From the NCBI GenBank assembly GCA_002778195.1, contig PCDI01000001.1, positions 3,426,857-3,490,856 of the forward strand: a stretch of DNA of 64,000 bases, given 5' to 3'. Numbering within the stretch: position 1 is the stretch's first letter; each line of letters starts with the position of its first letter. The translations under genes and the position numbers were made by a program. The notes beneath the pieces were generated by a model. It did no database searches. It was not told the DNA's origin and saw nothing but the letters and a program-made list of their open reading frames with translations. Positions 33,387 through 43,765 of the stretch are shown here, piece by piece. Source of the DNA: Raffaelea ambrosiae (lineage: Eukaryota; Ascomycota; Sordariomycetes; Ophiostomatales; Ophiostomataceae).

Positions 33387-35413
33387 ATGGACGACTTTGC
33401 ATATATGTTTGTCGGCCAGGCCGAAGATGCCCAGATCAACCAGGAGCCGGCTTCCGTGCCGACCACCAGACCGGCCACGCCGCCCACACCAGCCACGCCG
33501 ACCAGAAACAAAACACCGCTGGCCCGCTTACAAGGCGACGGGGCTGCGCATGCGGCGACGGACGACAATGCCTCGGCTCCGCCATCGCCCACCTCCTCTC
33601 ATCACCACCGCCAGCGCCACCACCGCAAGAGTCTGTCCGAGCAAGAGATTCCCAAGAAGCGTCGCGGTTTCCGGGACTTCCTGAGCAAAGACTTTTTGAG
33701 CAAGGCCAATCTGCAGGACCAGTTGCTAGACAAGTAAGATGTTGTCCTGGAAAACTCCGGGTTGCTACTACTAGAAGCACATGCTACAGAATGCTGATAT
33801 GCTGTTTTTTCTTGTGTTTCTTTTTTTTTGTTTCGTTTCTCAGACTCTTCCAGCAGGTCATCCCCACAGATGGTATGATCATCGATGACGGACCAGGCCG
33901 GTATCATGGCGACCCGGACGGTGTGCCTGGTGCCGATGTCGATGCTGCTGCTGGTGAACAGGGCAGCGCCGGCCAGAACGACGACTACGACGTCAGCAAC
34001 AACAACAACAACGACAACGACGACGACGACGACCTATTGGGCGCGCCTCCTCCGAAAAAGGAACGCCCGGGCTTCAGCGTGCCCATCATGTCCAACAACT
34101 TCCGGCGGTTCAACGCCCGCATCGGCGTCGTCTTCCGCTTCCAGAAGAAGGTCGAGCGCCTGCTGGTCTGGCGCCACGCCTCGCACACCATGGCCTTCTT
34201 GGGCGTGTACACCTTTGTCTGCCTCGACCCGTACCTGCTGACGCTCGTCGCCCCCACCGTCATCCTGCTGACCGTGCTCGTCCCGGGCTACATCACCCGC
34301 CACCCGGGCACGCCCACCACCAGCGACCACTACGCCGCCGCGCTGCGGCCCGCCATCACGGACTCGTACTATGCGCGGGGTCCGCCGCTGGCGCCGCCGC
34401 GGACGGTGAAGCCGGTCAAGGAGCTGAGCCGCGACTTCTTCCGCAACATGGGCGATCTCCAGAACAGCATGGAGGACTTCAGCGTCGCCCACGACCACGT
34501 GGTCGACCTGCTGGTGCCGGCGACCAACTTCTCCGACGAGCGCTTCTCGTCGGCGCTGTTCGTGGTGCTGTGCGGCACGGGCCTGGTGCTGTCGGTGGCC
34601 GCGCACCTGGTGCCGTGGCGGCAGGTGTTCCTCGTGGGCGGGTGGCTGGCCATCTGTGGCGGGCACCCGGCGGTCGCCCGGGCCGTCCGTATGTGGCAGA
34701 AGAGCCGGGTCAAGAAGGAGGTGGGCGAGTCGTCTGCCACCAAGTCGCCATTCGCCTCCTCGTCTTCGTCTGCCCTGGATCTCTGGAACGAGTGGGTCGC
34801 GTCCGACATCATCCTCGACGAGGCACCCGAGACCCGCGAGGTGGAAATCTTTGAGCTGCAGCGACGGTCGGCCGCAGCGTCCGAGTGGGAGCCCTGGGTG
34901 TTTAGCTCAAGCCCGTTCGACCCGCTGTCGGCGCCGCGGATCGCGTCGCGGGACGCCAAGCCCTCGGGCGCGCGGTTCTTTGAGGACGTGCTGCCGCCGT
35001 ACGGGTGGCAGTGGAGCGAGAAGAAGTGGGCGCTGGACCTGTGGAGCCGAGACTGGGTGGAGGAGCGGATCATCACAGGCGTGGAGGTCGAAACGGACGG
35101 CGAGCGGTGGGTGTACGACATGTACACGGAGCACGAGCAGCAGCAGCGCCAACAGCACGTGGCCGAGGCAGCGGCGGCCGGGCTGGTGCGGGACAGCGGC
35201 ATGACCGAGGTCGACACGGAAGCGGCCAACCACCCGGGGATGCACGACGTGCGGCGAAGCGGTGCCGCGACCAGGGCGGTGAACCGGGGCCCGAGCTGGG
35301 AAGAGATGGAGGGCGAGGAAGAGGCCACATGGAGTGGGCGGCGTGGCGAGTGGCGCCGACGGCGGTGGGTACGGATGGTGAAGCGGAAGCGCATCACAGA
35401 GTCGACCTACTGA
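33387..35413 (+). CDS. integral peroxisomal membrane peroxin, Pex28/29 (Pex24) type
   Basis: Exons 33387-33733 and 33844-35413 (110-bp intron, GTAAGA donor, TCTCAG acceptor) give 638 residues. The N-terminus is disordered with a basic, Lys/Arg-rich stretch and a KxLQDxLLxKLFQQVIP segment typical of this family. An Asn/Asp-rich spacer follows. Two long hydrophobic regions at about 230-265 and 352-398 form the Pex24 membrane region. A dysferlin-type part follows, with WEPWVF near 464 and GWQWSEKKWALDLWSRDWV from about 503. The family sits in the peroxisomal and adjacent ER membrane and controls peroxisome size, number and contact sites. The C-terminus is basic. I am confident of the family but not of the exact paralogue (Pex28, Pex29 or Pex24 in Yarrowia naming), so no symbol is given. 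Confidence 0.85.
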
Positions 35414-36055
35414 GAGGAAAAGCAAAAAAAGAAAAGAAAAAAAGCATGGCACTGATAAAGCCCGAAAATCATATGTAGATTGCATAGCTAAGCAGCATCT
35501 TCTTTATAATATGTTTGTTTCTTTAGAGAAAAATGAGATGGCACGGACGAAATCGGAAGAACACTTACATCGAGTTGGTTTACTTCGAATTGATACTCAT
35601 GATCCAAAAAAGATCGATGTTTTTTCAATGCTTTTTCAATGTTTTTCCCCCTCAATTGATGTGTCTCTTTTGCGTGCTCAAATACGAAGAGATAGGAGAA
35701 ACATCAGCATAGCAGAAGAATGCAAGATATGGGATATCCGACAAATAAAGAAAAAGGATCTACTCGTGAGAGGCGCCAAAACTGTAACTAGCCAACATAA
35801 AATAACCGTACCGTCCAAATCAGATAAACCGGATACACCCAACAAAATGAATACAGAAGACGGGAAAACAAGAGATACAGCCGAAATAGAGACAATCCGG
35901 CACAGAACATAATCCCCGCAGAGATGGAACGGTGGAATATGGCCAGAAAACGAGCAGAAATAGGCAACGAGGGAATAAAATAATACATCGCTCTGCAATT
36001 CAGGAACCCAACAAGGGACAACACCATGTTTTTTTTTCTTGTTCTTTTTTTCTCT
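35414..36055. other. intergenic between convergent peroxin and GGPP synthase genes
   Basis: AT-rich 640-bp spacer between two convergent stop codons. It probably carries both 3' UTRs. No gene seen. Confidence 0.6.
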
Positions 36056-37753
36056 TTATTGAATCGCCAGACGGTCGAGAATCGCGTGTATGGCCTTGCT
36101 TCGGCCCTTGCCCTCGTCCAGATCGTCGGCGAGCTTGCGGGCACGCTCTGTCAGCACGGCCAGCACCTCACGGGTATAGGCAAATGACCCGGTGCGCTCC
36201 ATGTGAGCAACAGCGTAGCGCTTGACCTCCTCGTCGGTGGTTTTTTGCTTCAGAATGTTCAGCAGCTGCAGGCCAGCCGGGTCGCCACCGTTTCCGCTGC
36301 TGTGTCCTGCGGTAGCTGCTGATCCTCCGCTCCGAATGCTGTGAATCACCGGAAAGCTAAACTTGCCCTCGGTCAGGTCTTCGCACATGCCCTTGTTCTG
36401 GCTGTACTCGGTGGCCATGAGGTTGCGGTAGTCGTCCTGGATCTGGAAGATGAGGCCCAGCAGGTTCACCAGCGGCACGCAGTCGACGAGCGAGCGGGAC
36501 TCGGCCTGCATGAGCTTGATGCCTAGCCGGAACAGACCGCCGGTCTTGTGGCCGACCATCTCGAGGTAGTCGTCCTCGGTCGGGCAGGTCAGGGTGTCGC
36601 GCCAAAAGAGGTCCATGCCCTGGCCGCGGTGCAGGTTGCAGAGCTCCTCGGCAAAGATCACGAGCGCTTTGGGATTGTGCAGGCTCTGCACCTCCTGCAG
36701 GGCCACAAAGTAAATGTAGTTGGCGCTGTTGATGGTCTGGGGGATGCCAAAGATGTTGTGGGCGACAGGCAGGCCGCGGCGCAGACTGCTCGAGTCCTCG
36801 ACGTCGTCGACGAGCAGCGAGGCCGTGTGCAGCATGCCGACGACGCGAGTGATGACGGCCAGGGCGTCGGGCGGCACCTCGAGCCAGGCGTCAAAGGCGT
36901 TGATCAGCTGCGTGCGGAACTCTTTGCCCTTGACGCCGTTGAGATACTCAAACGGCCCACAGATGATGCGCTCCTTCTCTTCGGTCCACGTATGCCGCGC
37001 GGAGAAGTTGAAGTCCTCGGTGGCATAGCGCATGGGGTCTGGCCTGGCCGAGGGCGTGGAAGAGGCTGTTGGCGCTGCCATCGCTGCTGCCGCCGCTGTC
37101 GTTGTGGTCGCCGCCGCTGCTGCTGCCGCCGCCGAGGCAGATCGTGGGATCACGGTCAAGGTGGAGGTTGGTCGGGAAGGGGTGGGTGTCGCAGAGGAGG
37201 CGCTGGTCGTTCCGGTGGTGGCGTGTGAGCTGGAGGACCTTGGAGGCACGGCGGCCGGGGAAGGACCTGAGGTGGAAGCTGAGGTCGACGCAGAAGCGCC
37301 GGCAGCGCCGGCAGCGCCGGCAGCTACAGAGGCCATGGTGAGCGACGGTTTGCGTGGACGTCTCTGCGGCGGCGCCAGCCAGTCGCTTTCGGGGACGGAG
37401 CGTAGGGACGCTCGCTTGTTTGCGGCCGGGGCGGAGGACGAGGAGGTGGTGTGCTGGTGGTGGTGGTGGCGGGCGGACGAGGACGAGGACGTGGACGAAG
37501 AACCGTTCTGTGGTTGTGACGCTGACTGTGGAGGCGGTTGATGCTGCAGCATCGCCAGAGTGGCAAACTGCTCTCTCTGGTGGTGCAGCTGGCTGTTGGA
37601 CGAGCGGCGCGGCGGAATCGCTGTGGGCAGCTGGAAGGGCAGTGGCGTAGCGGCGGACGATGACGAGGGAGAAGCTGTGGCAGTCGCAGCCGATGACGAG
37701 GGCGCTGACAGCATGGCGGCTGGCTGCTTCTGTTCTCGTTTGGCGAGGGACAT
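36056..37753 (-). CDS. geranylgeranyl diphosphate synthase
   Basis: Trans-prenyltransferase that makes the C20 isoprenoid GGPP for protein geranylgeranylation and carotenoid or diterpene precursors (homologues: yeast Bts1, Neurospora al-3). Uninterrupted frame of 565 residues from ATG 37753. The catalytic part begins near residue 241 and carries the first Asp-rich motif DDVED (about 316-320) after HTASLLV, the GQGMDLFW segment, KTGGLFRLG, and the second Asp-rich motif in QIQDDYRN (about 439-443). It ends with a normal helical C-terminus. The first 240 residues are low complexity (Ser, Thr, Ala and Gln runs) and are much longer than usual. They show no clear targeting signal. There is no terpene cyclase domain and no secondary-metabolism gene nearby, so this is most likely the primary-metabolism enzyme. 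Confidence 0.92.
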   Translation of the reverse strand: MSLAKREQKQPAAMLSAPSSSAATATASPSSSSAATPLPFQLPTAIPPRRSSNSQLHHQREQFATLAMLQHQPPPQSASQPQNGSSSTSSSSSARHHHHQHTTSSSSAPAANKRASLRSVPESDWLAPPQRRPRKPSLTMASVAAGAAGAAGASASTSASTSGPSPAAVPPRSSSSHATTGTTSASSATPTPSRPTSTLTVIPRSASAAAAAAAATTTTAAAAAMAAPTASSTPSARPDPMRYATEDFNFSARHTWTEEKERIICGPFEYLNGVKGKEFRTQLINAFDAWLEVPPDALAVITRVVGMLHTASLLVDDVEDSSSLRRGLPVAHNIFGIPQTINSANYIYFVALQEVQSLHNPKALVIFAEELCNLHRGQGMDLFWRDTLTCPTEDDYLEMVGHKTGGLFRLGIKLMQAESRSLVDCVPLVNLLGLIFQIQDDYRNLMATEYSQNKGMCEDLTEGKFSFPVIHSIRSGGSAATAGHSSGNGGDPAGLQLLNILKQKTTDEEVKRYAVAHMERTGSFAYTREVLAVLTERARKLADDLDEGKGRSKAIHAILDRLAIQ

Positions 37754-38819
37754 CGAACAGGAGGCAAGGGAGGCCCTAGGTGGAGGTGGTGTCAGGGCGT
37801 GTGTGAGAGGGAAAGAGGGGCGGCCGATGGTAGCCTGCAGTTGTTATACGGGGCAGGTGCGTGGCTGCGTCTGGGGCAGGAACTACGGCGGTAGCTCGAA
37901 TAAAACAAAAGCGAATAAAAAAGGGAAAAATGCAGGAGCCTGCCGAAAAAGTGCACCAGATAGCCCCCCCCCCCCAAATGCACCAAAGCACGGAAAAAAG
38001 CAACTAACAAGGCCAGGACCAGTGATGACAGGTGCTAGTGCTGGCCAGGCTGCATGCGATCAGGCGACAGTTGCTTGACTGACGTCGCATCCACCACGCA
38101 ATTGGCCAGTCTGGAGCGAAGGTTCGGGAGCTGGGCTGCTGGCCAGGCTCGTCTTTGTCGAATGACTTTCTGGATGAGGTCACCGCCGGGCGTCGGGAAT
38201 GGGGTGAACAAAGTCCTGCCCTGGAACCGGTGAGCCTTTCTCTGCCGTCCTACAGGACTCGGGGCGAGACTAGGCAGACGCAGACCTGAACTGGGGGAGG
38301 TGCTGGCATGTGATATTTTTGGTGGCTTTTAGTGCTATATAGCTTTTGGCAGCCTATTGCGGGGAGCTCTTCAAGAAAGGGGAGCAGGGCGTCTGCGAAG
38401 AACAAGGCATTGCGATACACCAGACACTTCTTATATACGACAGTACTTTTGCAAGCTTCGTTCATCACGCTCGCAATCACAGTCGCTTCGGCCTGTCTTC
38501 CGTGTCTCGACAGCTCCTGCCCCCTGCATGGCGGCCTAACCTCGATTTGCTCGCAGCTCAGCGAGCACGCAAGGAGGCGCTTTGCCGCGTTGGTGCACAT
38601 TCGGTGAAAGACCATGCATAGCACTGGCGGCCATCAATACAATAAAAAACTCGGAAAGGACGCTGTGCACTTGCTCGGCTCTTGGGCTTATCTGCATGGA
38701 CATATACTCTGTAGCAGGAGTGCAGTCAGTGCATTCCGAGTTTCACATCTTGCACCTCCACTCGACTGAGACCAAGCAACGCTGCAGAAAGACAGCTCAG
38801 TCACAGCCTGGACGGAGGG

Positions 38820-38833
38820 ACAAAGTACTTTGT
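38820..38833. repeat. 14-bp perfect palindrome
   Basis: ACAAAGTACTTTGT reads the same on both strands and shares its half-site with the inverted repeat at 9430-9475. Confidence 0.8.
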
Positions 38834-39532
38834 ATGAATTTGCTAGGTGGTATCAACCCGTTGCTGCGAAGAGCTCTGAGCTCTTTTGGTGTGAGGCTCG
38901 TGGGCCATTAAATCCATTCCCAATTATTGGCCGCCCCACAGTTCCTCTGGACCCGGCGCCCTTTGGGAAGGAAGCCTTCCCCTGCAGCCCCGCCACATTG
39001 GTCTAGCGCCCTTCCTCTAAGGAGGGGAGCCCGCTGCACCCACTAAAAAGGTGGTGTTGCTCTCCCGGCCGTTGCTGTGCCATTCGACCCTGCAACCGAC
39101 TAAACATTTCCACGCCGGCATGAAAGGCCAATGACAACCAAAAGTTGGTGGCACCTGTAGCCCGTAGACACAAAAACGTCGTCGGCTCGCCATCTCGTCG
39201 CAGCACCTGTCCTGCCGTGCTTCACTTTCTCCCCCGATTGTGCATTTTGCCCTTTTATTTTTCTCTTCTTGTTTGTAAATTACTCGTATACTCGTTTTAT
39301 TGCTCTTTGCGGACTCCGTTCACTCTTTTTTTTTTTCCGTCGTCCCCTCATCTTCGACTTTTATTTCAAAGTCGTGATTGTTTACTTTCTTCTTCTTTGG
39401 GCAACAAGCACATTCATCACTTCTTCACGATAGTCTGTGTGTCTGACTTCTCTCTTGCCGCGCAACAGACAAGGACGACAGCAGACAAACAACTACGAAT
39501 TGGAAAGACCAAAAGACCGCAACCCTCTTCCA

Positions 39533-39553
39533 CACAAACACACACACACACAC
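39533..39553. repeat. CA microsatellite in the Cdc14 leader
   Basis: About ten CA units ending six bases before the start codon at 39559. Confidence 0.8.
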
Positions 39554-39558
39554 CCAAA

Positions 39559-40559
39559 ATGGAAGCCCTCCTGTCTCTCGCCTTTGACAACCTGTCGTCC
39601 TACGACGGCCCCAAGATCAAGAAGGGTCTCAAGCAGGTCGAGGCCCTGCTGGCGCCCATCTGCCTGTCCGCCAGCAAGCACCGCCGCAACCGGAGCGACG
39701 ACGAGTCCCAGCACAAGCCCGCATCCTACAAGACGCTCGACGAACTGACCGACGACCCGGCCTTTTTCGAGTTTTTCAAGCTGCAGGAAGGCTTCGAGTG
39801 GAACATTGCCCAGCGGCTGCTGGACACGCTCGACCGGCTGCTGTCGCGCGGCAGCGACGGCCAGAACGACCTATTGATTCTGAGCACGCTGGACCTGACC
39901 CAGGGCGTGCTGCTGCTGCATCCGCCCAGCAAAGTGCTTTTTGCCCGTGAGAAGTACATGAATGTGAGTCCCCGCCGTATTCTGGGCGGCCTGCCGTCTA
40001 CCGTCTACCTTCCTTGATCTCTCTCTCTCTCTCTCTCTCTTTGCGATCCAAATGTCTCTAACTGCCTGGCCATCAGCTCCTCCTCGACCTCCTCGAACCG
40101 GTCAACTGCCCGGCCATCCAGTCCGCCACCCTGCTCACCCTTGTCGTCGCCCTCATCGACACGCCGCAAAACACCCGTGCGTTTGAGGACCTCGACGGCC
40201 TGCTGACGGTCACGTCCATCTTCAAGTCGCGCTCGACCTCCCGCGAGGTCAAGCTCAAGCTCGTCGAGTTTTTGTACTTTTACCTCATGCCCGAGACGCC
40301 GTCCATCCCCCGCGCCGACGCCCGCGACTCGGTGCCGGCCATGCTGCAGCGCAGCCCCAGCAAGCTGGCCAAGGCCTTTAGTGGTGGCGGAAACAGCCAC
40401 ATCACCGGCGGCAACCGAAAGAGACGCAACAGCGAGGAGGACGACTTTACGCGCTCCACGGAAGAGAAGCAGGCCCTGCTGGGGCGGCACTTGCACAATG
40501 TGGACGATCTGGTGCGCGACCTGACCGCGCATACGCCGTTTGGGGGAGCTGTCTGTTAA
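39559..40559 (+). CDS. cdc14: Cdc14-type septation initiation protein (Sid1 partner)
   Basis: Exons 39559-39963 and 40077-40559 (GTGAGT donor, CATCAG acceptor) encode 295 residues. The protein matches the fungal family named after fission yeast Cdc14, the regulatory partner of the Sid1 kinase in the septation initiation network. It is unrelated to the budding yeast Cdc14 phosphatase, and no CX5R phosphatase motif is present. Visible landmarks: an N-terminal helical region (LSLAFDNLSSYDGPKIKKGL), an LTDDPAFFEFFKLQEGFEWN segment, and a second helical block (REVKLKLVEFLYFYLMPE). A Ser/Arg-rich insertion precedes the end (HLHNVDDLVRDLTAHTPFG). The 113-bp intron contains a CT microsatellite (40018-40041). 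The start follows a CACCCAAAATGG context. Confidence 0.87.
40018..40041. repeat. CT microsatellite in the Cdc14 intron
   Basis: About twelve CT units between donor and acceptor; it may act as the polypyrimidine tract. Confidence 0.85.
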
Positions 40560-41226
40560 GATGGTCCGGGTTCTGATATGGCCGTGACGTTGTTGTTGAT
40601 TTGTTTCCCCCCTTTTGTCGTTTCAGCTGTCTTCCTTTTCCATTGTATCTTCCTTTTTTGATACCATTCCGGGCGTTTGGCAAGGACACACGCATCAGCT
40701 GCATCTTTTTATGCATTTCGGCATTGCGTTCTCTGTTTTTCACTGCGTTTGATTCATTTGCCTTGTTTTTTTTTTTTTTTTGGAGGACCGTATTGGGAGC
40801 CTTTTGCGACGGATTGCGAAAAAGCTAGCGAAAACACAGACATGTGTACATGATATGCGGCATTGCCATATACACAGTGTGCCCTATTTGATTTCTTTTT
40901 CCCCTTTGTGCTTTCTTTTGTCTGTTTGCTTTCTTTTTTTTTTTTGAGATTCGTTGTTTATTTTTTTCCCTATTTCATAGACAGGATTGGGCCATACAAG
41001 ATCGTTAAAACTAGCATTGTAATATAATAGATATACAACATGGAAACGATTACAAAAGAGATTCCCTCGAACCCATGATATAAGTGAAGGCCTGGTCAGA
41101 TTATACCCATTAATACAGGCCGTCCCAACGCCGTGAACACCCACGCAAATACGCCCCAAACGTCACACACCACAGTTTTGTGTTTTTTTTTTCTTTTTTT
41201 TTTCTTCTTTTCACTTTGTGTGTCTT
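40560..41226. other. intergenic between convergent genes
   Basis: T-rich 3' flanks of Cdc14 (+) and of the Cys-rich membrane protein (-). No gene seen. Confidence 0.6.
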
Positions 41227-43765
41227 TCACTTTCCTTCCTCCCTCCCCAATGTGTCAGGCAATGGCGGTGGCGGCGACTGGCGTGGGTTGCTGGCCGTGT
41301 TCGAGACGTTGGACACTGCCCGGCTCCGCGACTCCAGCGGCGACACGGCTTCATTGGAACCAGTTGGCGATCCGGGCGAGACTGGGCCCACGCCTGCGTC
41401 GCCGTCTCCTGGACGGGGTGCTTGTTGCGTTTGTTCCTGGCGTCCTTCTTCTTCTGGCTCGTCTTCTGTCGGCGCGGGCGGGAACCGCTCGAGCGCGGGC
41501 GCAAACGATGGCGGCTGCGGATCGATGGGAGACTCGGGAATGCCCGAGTTTCTGGCATGGCTGCTGCCGGGCGGCCGCTGCCGTTGCGCCTGGCCGTCCT
41601 CCCCCTCCACACTGCCGGCAGCTCCTGCTGCCGCCGACTTCTCCGGAATCACGTCCGACCCGTACAGCTCGTAGTGCCCGTTCACCACCGAGTGCGGGTC
41701 TGGTCCGTACTGGGGCGGCGGCGGCTGCTCTTCAAGGGCAGAATCATCGACATCGACGCCGTTTGCGCCTGCGCCTGCGCCTCCGACGCCGGCTCCGGCT
41801 CCTCCGGGATGCGTCGGGGAATAAATCCGCCGCTCCCGCTCGCCCTTTTCCTCGTTCGGGTCGTCCAGCATCTCGCCCGGGTCCACGCCCATGTCAAAGT
41901 TGTGCACGTCGCGGCTCTGGCCGAGCGTCATGTGGCCACCACCGACACCATTGGGCGACATTTGCGACATTTGCGTCAGGTGGCCATACTGGGCCATGCT
42001 GGCGGCCGCGGTGGCACCGATGGCGCCGACGCCGCCGACACCTGCTCCCACGACGGCCGCCGTACCCATCGGCCCATGCTGTCCCCCTGCCTGGCCTGCG
42101 CCTGCCACGACCATACCACCACCGTTGTTCACGACGGCTGGCTGCCCACCACCAGCACCTCCTCCGACTGGGCTGATGCTGCTCGACGATGCGTCCATCT
42201 CCGCCTTGGCCGTCGAGTCGATCTCCACGGGGGCCACAATGTCGTGGGGTCCATGCGGCGCCACCGGGACACCCCGCGCATTCTGGATCGCGCCGCCCAG
42301 GGGGGCTGTGTTGCCTGTCGGGTGCATCGTGAAGGGGCCGGGCACGGCGTCGGGCCCGTAGTAGTCCTGTGTCAGGCCGCGCAGCCGGCCCATGCCCACG
42401 CCCGATTCGCCGCCTGCTTCCGACTCAGCCGGTCCGCCGGGCGCGCCGCCGGGTCCGACCGGCCCGCTCTCGTTCGTGTTGCGCCGTCCGGTCAGCGGGT
42501 TCCGCCAGCGCTGGGCGACGGGCGAGATCTGGCTGTTGCTGCCGCCGCCGCCGCCGCCGCTGTGGGCGAACACGCCCCTGTTGGCCAGCGGCGACCACCC
42601 GCCGTTGCCGTGCTGCTGCTGCCGGTACTCCTCCATGGGCCCACCGGCCATGTCCCCTTGCTGCTGCATGGACATGCGCCGCGCCCGGCTTCGCTGGCGC
42701 AGACAGAACCAGGTCAGCCCGCCAATGATGGCGCTGGCGCCGACGGCGACGCCGATCCCGATGCCCGCCTTGGCACCGGACGACAGGCCGCCGCCGCTGT
42801 CCTGGCTGACGACCGTAATGCCGGAGCCAGTGGGCGTGGCGACCGCGCAATAGGCCTTGTTGGTCAGCACAACACACGAGTGGCCGGCGTCGCAGCAGCC
42901 GCCGCCCATGGTGCTGGCACAGCTGACCTGGCCGGTCGTGCAGCCGCCCGACGCCGCCGCCACCGTGCTACTGGCACCGCCACTGTCGGTCGCCGAGGCC
43001 GTCCAGATGCACTGGCCCTCCGAAGCGCAGGTCTGGCCGAAGCTGCAGCAGCCGCCGCCAAAGGCCGCGGCGCATTGGAACATGCTGGTCAACGGGCAGT
43101 GGCGGGCGCAGCAGGCGTCGAGGTGGGTCGTGGTGACGCCCGTTGCGGCTGGTGTGGTTGTTGTCTCCGTCAACGAGCTTGCTGTTGTTCCTGCTGCCGA
43201 CGCCGTCGACGTCGCCCTCTTGCCCACCTTGGAGGTGGCTGCCGGCAGAGTAACGGTGGACGTGAGGGTGCATTCATACTGGGTGTCGTTGCAGGGCGAG
43301 CCGCAGGTTGAGCCGATGGCGCAGCAGGCGGGCTTTTTGGTCGTTGGGTCAATGAGGCAGTAGCGGTCATTGGCGCAGCAGAGCGTCGAGTTGATATCGA
43401 GGCCTGGGCAAGTATCGTGTGTTAGCCGGTTTCATTGCTCTTCTTTCGCAGCGGCGGATGAGAACGAGACACAACCTACATGAGTGAAGCCCGGAGCCGC
43501 AATTGGTTCCGTCGTCGCGGCGGGCAATGGCCGGGGCCATGGAGTCCCAGAAGTACCGCGGGACCAGATTGCCGTCGCCGAATGGCGAAAAGTCGCCAGC
43601 GCCGGCGGCCACGAGGCCATATGGTGGTTCTTCAGCCTCGGCCCGGACGAGGCTGGCCCGCAGGGAAACCGCGAGAAGCAGCACGGCAGCAAGACGAAGC
43701 GAAGCGACGGGCAGCCATAATGGCCGTGGCCGCCACGAGTCCGGCCGTGACCGAAACGTGCCCAT
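41227..43765 (-). CDS. Cys-rich single-pass membrane protein, uncharacterised
   Basis: Exons 43480-43765 and 41227-43403 (76-bp intron, GTAGGT donor, CCCAG acceptor) give 820 residues. The N-terminus looks like a signal peptide (Arg-rich start, then about 20 hydrophobic residues, cleavage near residue 43). The extracellular part has several short CC-containing Cys clusters (CCAND, CCAIGSTCG, GGGCCSFGQTC, GGGCCDAGHSC) separated by Ser/Thr-rich linkers that are probably O-glycosylated. One membrane helix follows at about 310-333, with a basic stop-transfer sequence. The cytoplasmic tail of nearly 490 residues is Gly/Pro/Gln-rich and ends in a Pro run. This layout resembles fungal wall-sensor-type proteins, but the Cys pattern is not the WSC domain as I know it. 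Function is unknown. A 697-codon frame on the other strand is a GC-rich shadow. Confidence 0.8.

Larger units (their letters stand above)
37754..39558. other. intergenic with divergent promoters
   Basis: Spacer between the GGPP synthase start (-) and the Cdc14 start (+). It includes a C12 run (37964-37975), a perfect palindrome ACAAAGTACTTTGT (38820-38833), T-rich leader sequence after 39220 and a CA microsatellite (39533-39553) a few bases before the Cdc14 ATG. No convincing gene. Confidence 0.5.

Noticed and set aside
36056..37753. GGPP synthase as part of a diterpene or indole-diterpene cluster
   Set aside because: Neighbours are a peroxin and a septation protein. No cyclase, P450 or prenyltransferase lies nearby.
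41218..43311. 697-codon plus-strand frame opposite the Cys-rich gene
   Set aside because: The minus strand has a signal peptide, Cys clusters, a membrane helix and proper splice sites. The plus frame is an Arg/Ala/Gly-rich shadow of GC-biased codons.
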